Assembly: GCF_019890725.1 (NCBI RefSeq)
Contig: NZ_JAINZZ010000010.1
Span: 1-64,000 of the forward strand
Direction: 5' to 3'
DNA: 64,000 nt
DNA from: Actinacidiphila acidipaludis
Lineage (GTDB): Bacteria > Actinomycetota > Actinomycetes > Streptomycetales > Streptomycetaceae
Part shown: positions 62,704 through 64,000 of the stretch, piece by piece
Numbering within the stretch: position 1 is the first letter of the stretch
How the letters are laid out: every line of letters starts with the position of its first letter
The notes under the pieces: model-generated
Told to the model about the DNA's origin: nothing
The model's database searches: none
Seen by the model: the letters and a program-made list of their open reading frames with translations, nothing else
Position numbers and translations under genes: made by a program

Positions 62704-63576
62704 ATGGAGCACGTAGAGGCGGGGCCGGGCGGGGACGAGGATGTGCCGGTCGGCCGGACCGTGGACTTCGGGGAGGCACGGCTGCTCCCGGACGTGGACC
62801 GGCCCCGGGCGTGGCTGCTGACCGTCGACGGCGCACCGCAGTCGTACGTGGACCTCGACGACCCGGCGCATCTGGAGTTCGAGTACGTGCGCAGGTTGGC
62901 CTCCGCGATCGACTGCGCGTTCCCCGACGGGCCGCTGGACGCCGTGCACCTCGGCGGCGGCGCGCTCACGCTGCCGCGCTGGCTCGCCCACGAGCGGCCC
63001 GGGTCACGCCAGCAGGTGGTGGAGGCCGACCGCGGGCTCGTCGCGCTCGTGTCCGAGTACCTGCCGTGGGCCGCCGACGGCGTCACCGCGCACACCACCG
63101 ACGCCCGCGCCTGGCTGACCGGCGCTCCCGCCGCGAGCGCGGACCTGATCGTCGCCGACGTCTTCGGCGGCGCCCGGGTCCCCGCGCATCTGACGTCGCT
63201 GGAGTTCGCCCGGGAGGCTGCCCGGGTGCTGCGCCCGGACGGGCTGTACCTGGCCAACCTCGCCGACGCGGCGCCCTTCGCCTTCCTCGGCGGCCAACTG
63301 GCCACCGTGCGCCAGGCGTTCGGCGGACCGGACGCGTTCGTGTGCCTGCTCGCGGAGCCGGGGGTGCTGCGCGGCCGCCGCTACGGCAACGCCGTCCTGG
63401 CCGCCGCGCGCCGGCCGCTGCCGCTGGACGCCCTGTCCCGGCTGTGCGCCGCGGACGTCTTCCCGGCGCGGGTCGTCTCGGGGTCCGCGCTGGACGTGCT
63501 CACCGGCCGGCCCGTGCACGACGCCGCGGCGGTGCCGTCGCCCGAACCGCCGGACGGCGCCTTCACTGTGGGGTGA
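62704..63576 (+). CDS. Spermidine synthase-like protein
   Basis: The 290-residue Rossmann-fold protein has the aminopropyltransferase layout: an N-terminal strand domain, then DAVHLGGGALTLPRWLAHERPGSRQQVVEAD (SAM-type site) and TDARAWLTGAPAASADLIVADVFGGARVPAHLTS. The usual catalytic DGxxQ-type features are weak, so the real substrate may not be a polyamine. The ATG has GGAGG eight bases upstream. Its end overlaps the convergent MFS gene by 14 bases. Confidence 0.88.
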   Translation: MEHVEAGPGGDEDVPVGRTVDFGEARLLPDVDRPRAWLLTVDGAPQSYVDLDDPAHLEFEYVRRLASAIDCAFPDGPLDAVHLGGGALTLPRWLAHERPGSRQQVVEADRGLVALVSEYLPWAADGVTAHTTDARAWLTGAPAASADLIVADVFGGARVPAHLTSLEFAREAARVLRPDGLYLANLADAAPFAFLGGQLATVRQAFGGPDAFVCLLAEPGVLRGRRYGNAVLAAARRPLPLDALSRLCAADVFPARVVSGSALDVLTGRPVHDAAAVPSPEPPDGAFTVG

Positions 63577-64000
63577 GCGGGGCGGGGGCCTGCGGCAGCC
63601 CGGCGGCCGTACCCTCCCGCGGGGCGGCGGGGAGGGCGGTGCCGGTGGCGTCCGCCGCGGGCTCCGGCACGGCCACGCCGTGCCCGCGCTCCAGCCGCCG
63701 CACGTCGGGCAGCACCAGTACGGCCGCGGTCAGGACGACGACCAGCACCGCCGAGCCCCACAGCGACTGCGTCCGGCCGAAGGCGGTCGCGGCGGGTCCG
63801 GCCAGCGCCAGGCCGAGCGGCATCACCGCGATCGAGCCCAGCCAGTCGTACGCGGAGACCCGGGACATCTTGTCCTCGGGGATCTCCTGGTGCAGGGCCA
63901 CCATCCAGCCGACGCCGAAGACCTCGATGGCGACACCGGCGGTCAACTCGGCCGCCACCAGCGCCCACAGGGGCAGGGCCAGGGCGAGCGCGACCAGCGG
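63563..64000 (-). CDS. MFS transporter, C-terminal part (runs off the window)
   Basis: Only the last 145 or so residues are inside the window. Hydrophobic helices with ALALPLWALVAAELTAGVAIEVFGVGWMVALHQEIPEDKMSRVSAYDWLGS are typical of MFS_3-type (enterobactin-exporter-like) permeases. The polar C-terminal tail is about 60 residues. The start lies beyond base 64000. Confidence 0.88.
   Translation of the reverse strand, partial: PLVALALALPLWALVAAELTAGVAIEVFGVGWMVALHQEIPEDKMSRVSAYDWLGSIAVMPLGLALAGPAATAFGRTQSLWGSAVLVVVLTAAVLVLPDVRRLERGHGVAVPEPAADATGTALPAAPREGTAAGLPQAPAPLTPQ

Noticed and set aside
1..64000. CRISPR arrays, insertion sequences, integrase genes or attachment sites
   Set aside because: No regularly spaced repeats, transposase or integrase motifs, or tRNA-flanking direct repeats were found. 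The tandem repeats seen are short minisatellites.

Overview
The window is high-GC DNA with Streptomyces-type gene content: very strong GC bias at third codon positions, many GTG starts, GGAGG-type ribosome binding sites, several apparently leaderless genes, and families typical of streptomycetes (PP2C/STAS regulators, LAL regulators, DUF4235, Asp23, EF-Tu3, an isorenieratene-type crt cluster). Almost nothing in it is core housekeeping except an IMP dehydrogenase-like gene and a second EF-Tu. It reads as an accessory or arm region of a linear Streptomyces chromosome.

Layout. 0.3-5.5 kb: a MarR regulator diverges from a degenerate PP2C gene. Then comes a tightly overlapping operon of a PAS-GAF-PP2C phosphatase, a B12-binding CarH-like sensor protein and a STAS protein. 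5.5-14 kb: alpha/beta hydrolase and AraC regulator, DUF427, IMP dehydrogenase, MpaB-type oxygenase, small hydrophobic proteins, TspO, STAS and YihY/BrkB membrane protein. 14-17 kb: an Asp23 pair, an ECF sigma factor (LitS-like) and a divergent MerR-B12 photoregulator (LitR-like). 17-26 kb: two divergent carotenoid operons, crtEIBV and crtYTU, for isorenieratene-type aromatic carotenoids. 26-29 kb: VOC protein, WYL regulator and DNA photolyase. 29-35 kb: NTF2-like proteins, two STAS proteins, a GNAT, a Tat-exported phosphatase and a thioredoxin/DUF4395 pair. 35-48 kb: two large LAL regulators flanking a VOC protein, epoxide hydrolase, SDR, LacI regulator, and an APC permease-nitrilase operon with a divergent TetR. 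49-50 kb: a tRNA-Gln-like cloverleaf and two truncated genes. 50-64 kb: GNAT, zinc-type CDF exporter, several hydrolases, remnants of a methyltransferase and an ATP-grasp enzyme, SDR, flavin reductase, TVP38 protein, MFS exporter, EF-Tu3, a spermidine synthase-like protein and a partial MFS transporter.

How it fits together. The clearest theme is light and oxidative stress. LitR/LitS-like regulators, carotenoid synthesis, photolyase and TspO lie within 18 kb, and a second B12 light-sensor-like protein sits in an operon with a PP2C phosphatase and a STAS antagonist 10 kb away. That PP2C-B12-STAS operon looks like a partner-switching module whose input could be light or cobalamin, and it is my main candidate for an under-described system. 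No RsbW/RsbT-type kinase is visible in the window, so its kinase and sigma factor must be elsewhere. The second main candidate is a complete tRNA cloverleaf (anticodon CTG) at 49135-49207. Its T-loop is non-canonical and carries a GGAG ribosome-binding sequence for a small ORF that starts inside the acceptor stem. Two rearrangement scars, near 49.49 kb and 56.5 kb, show that the right half has lost DNA.
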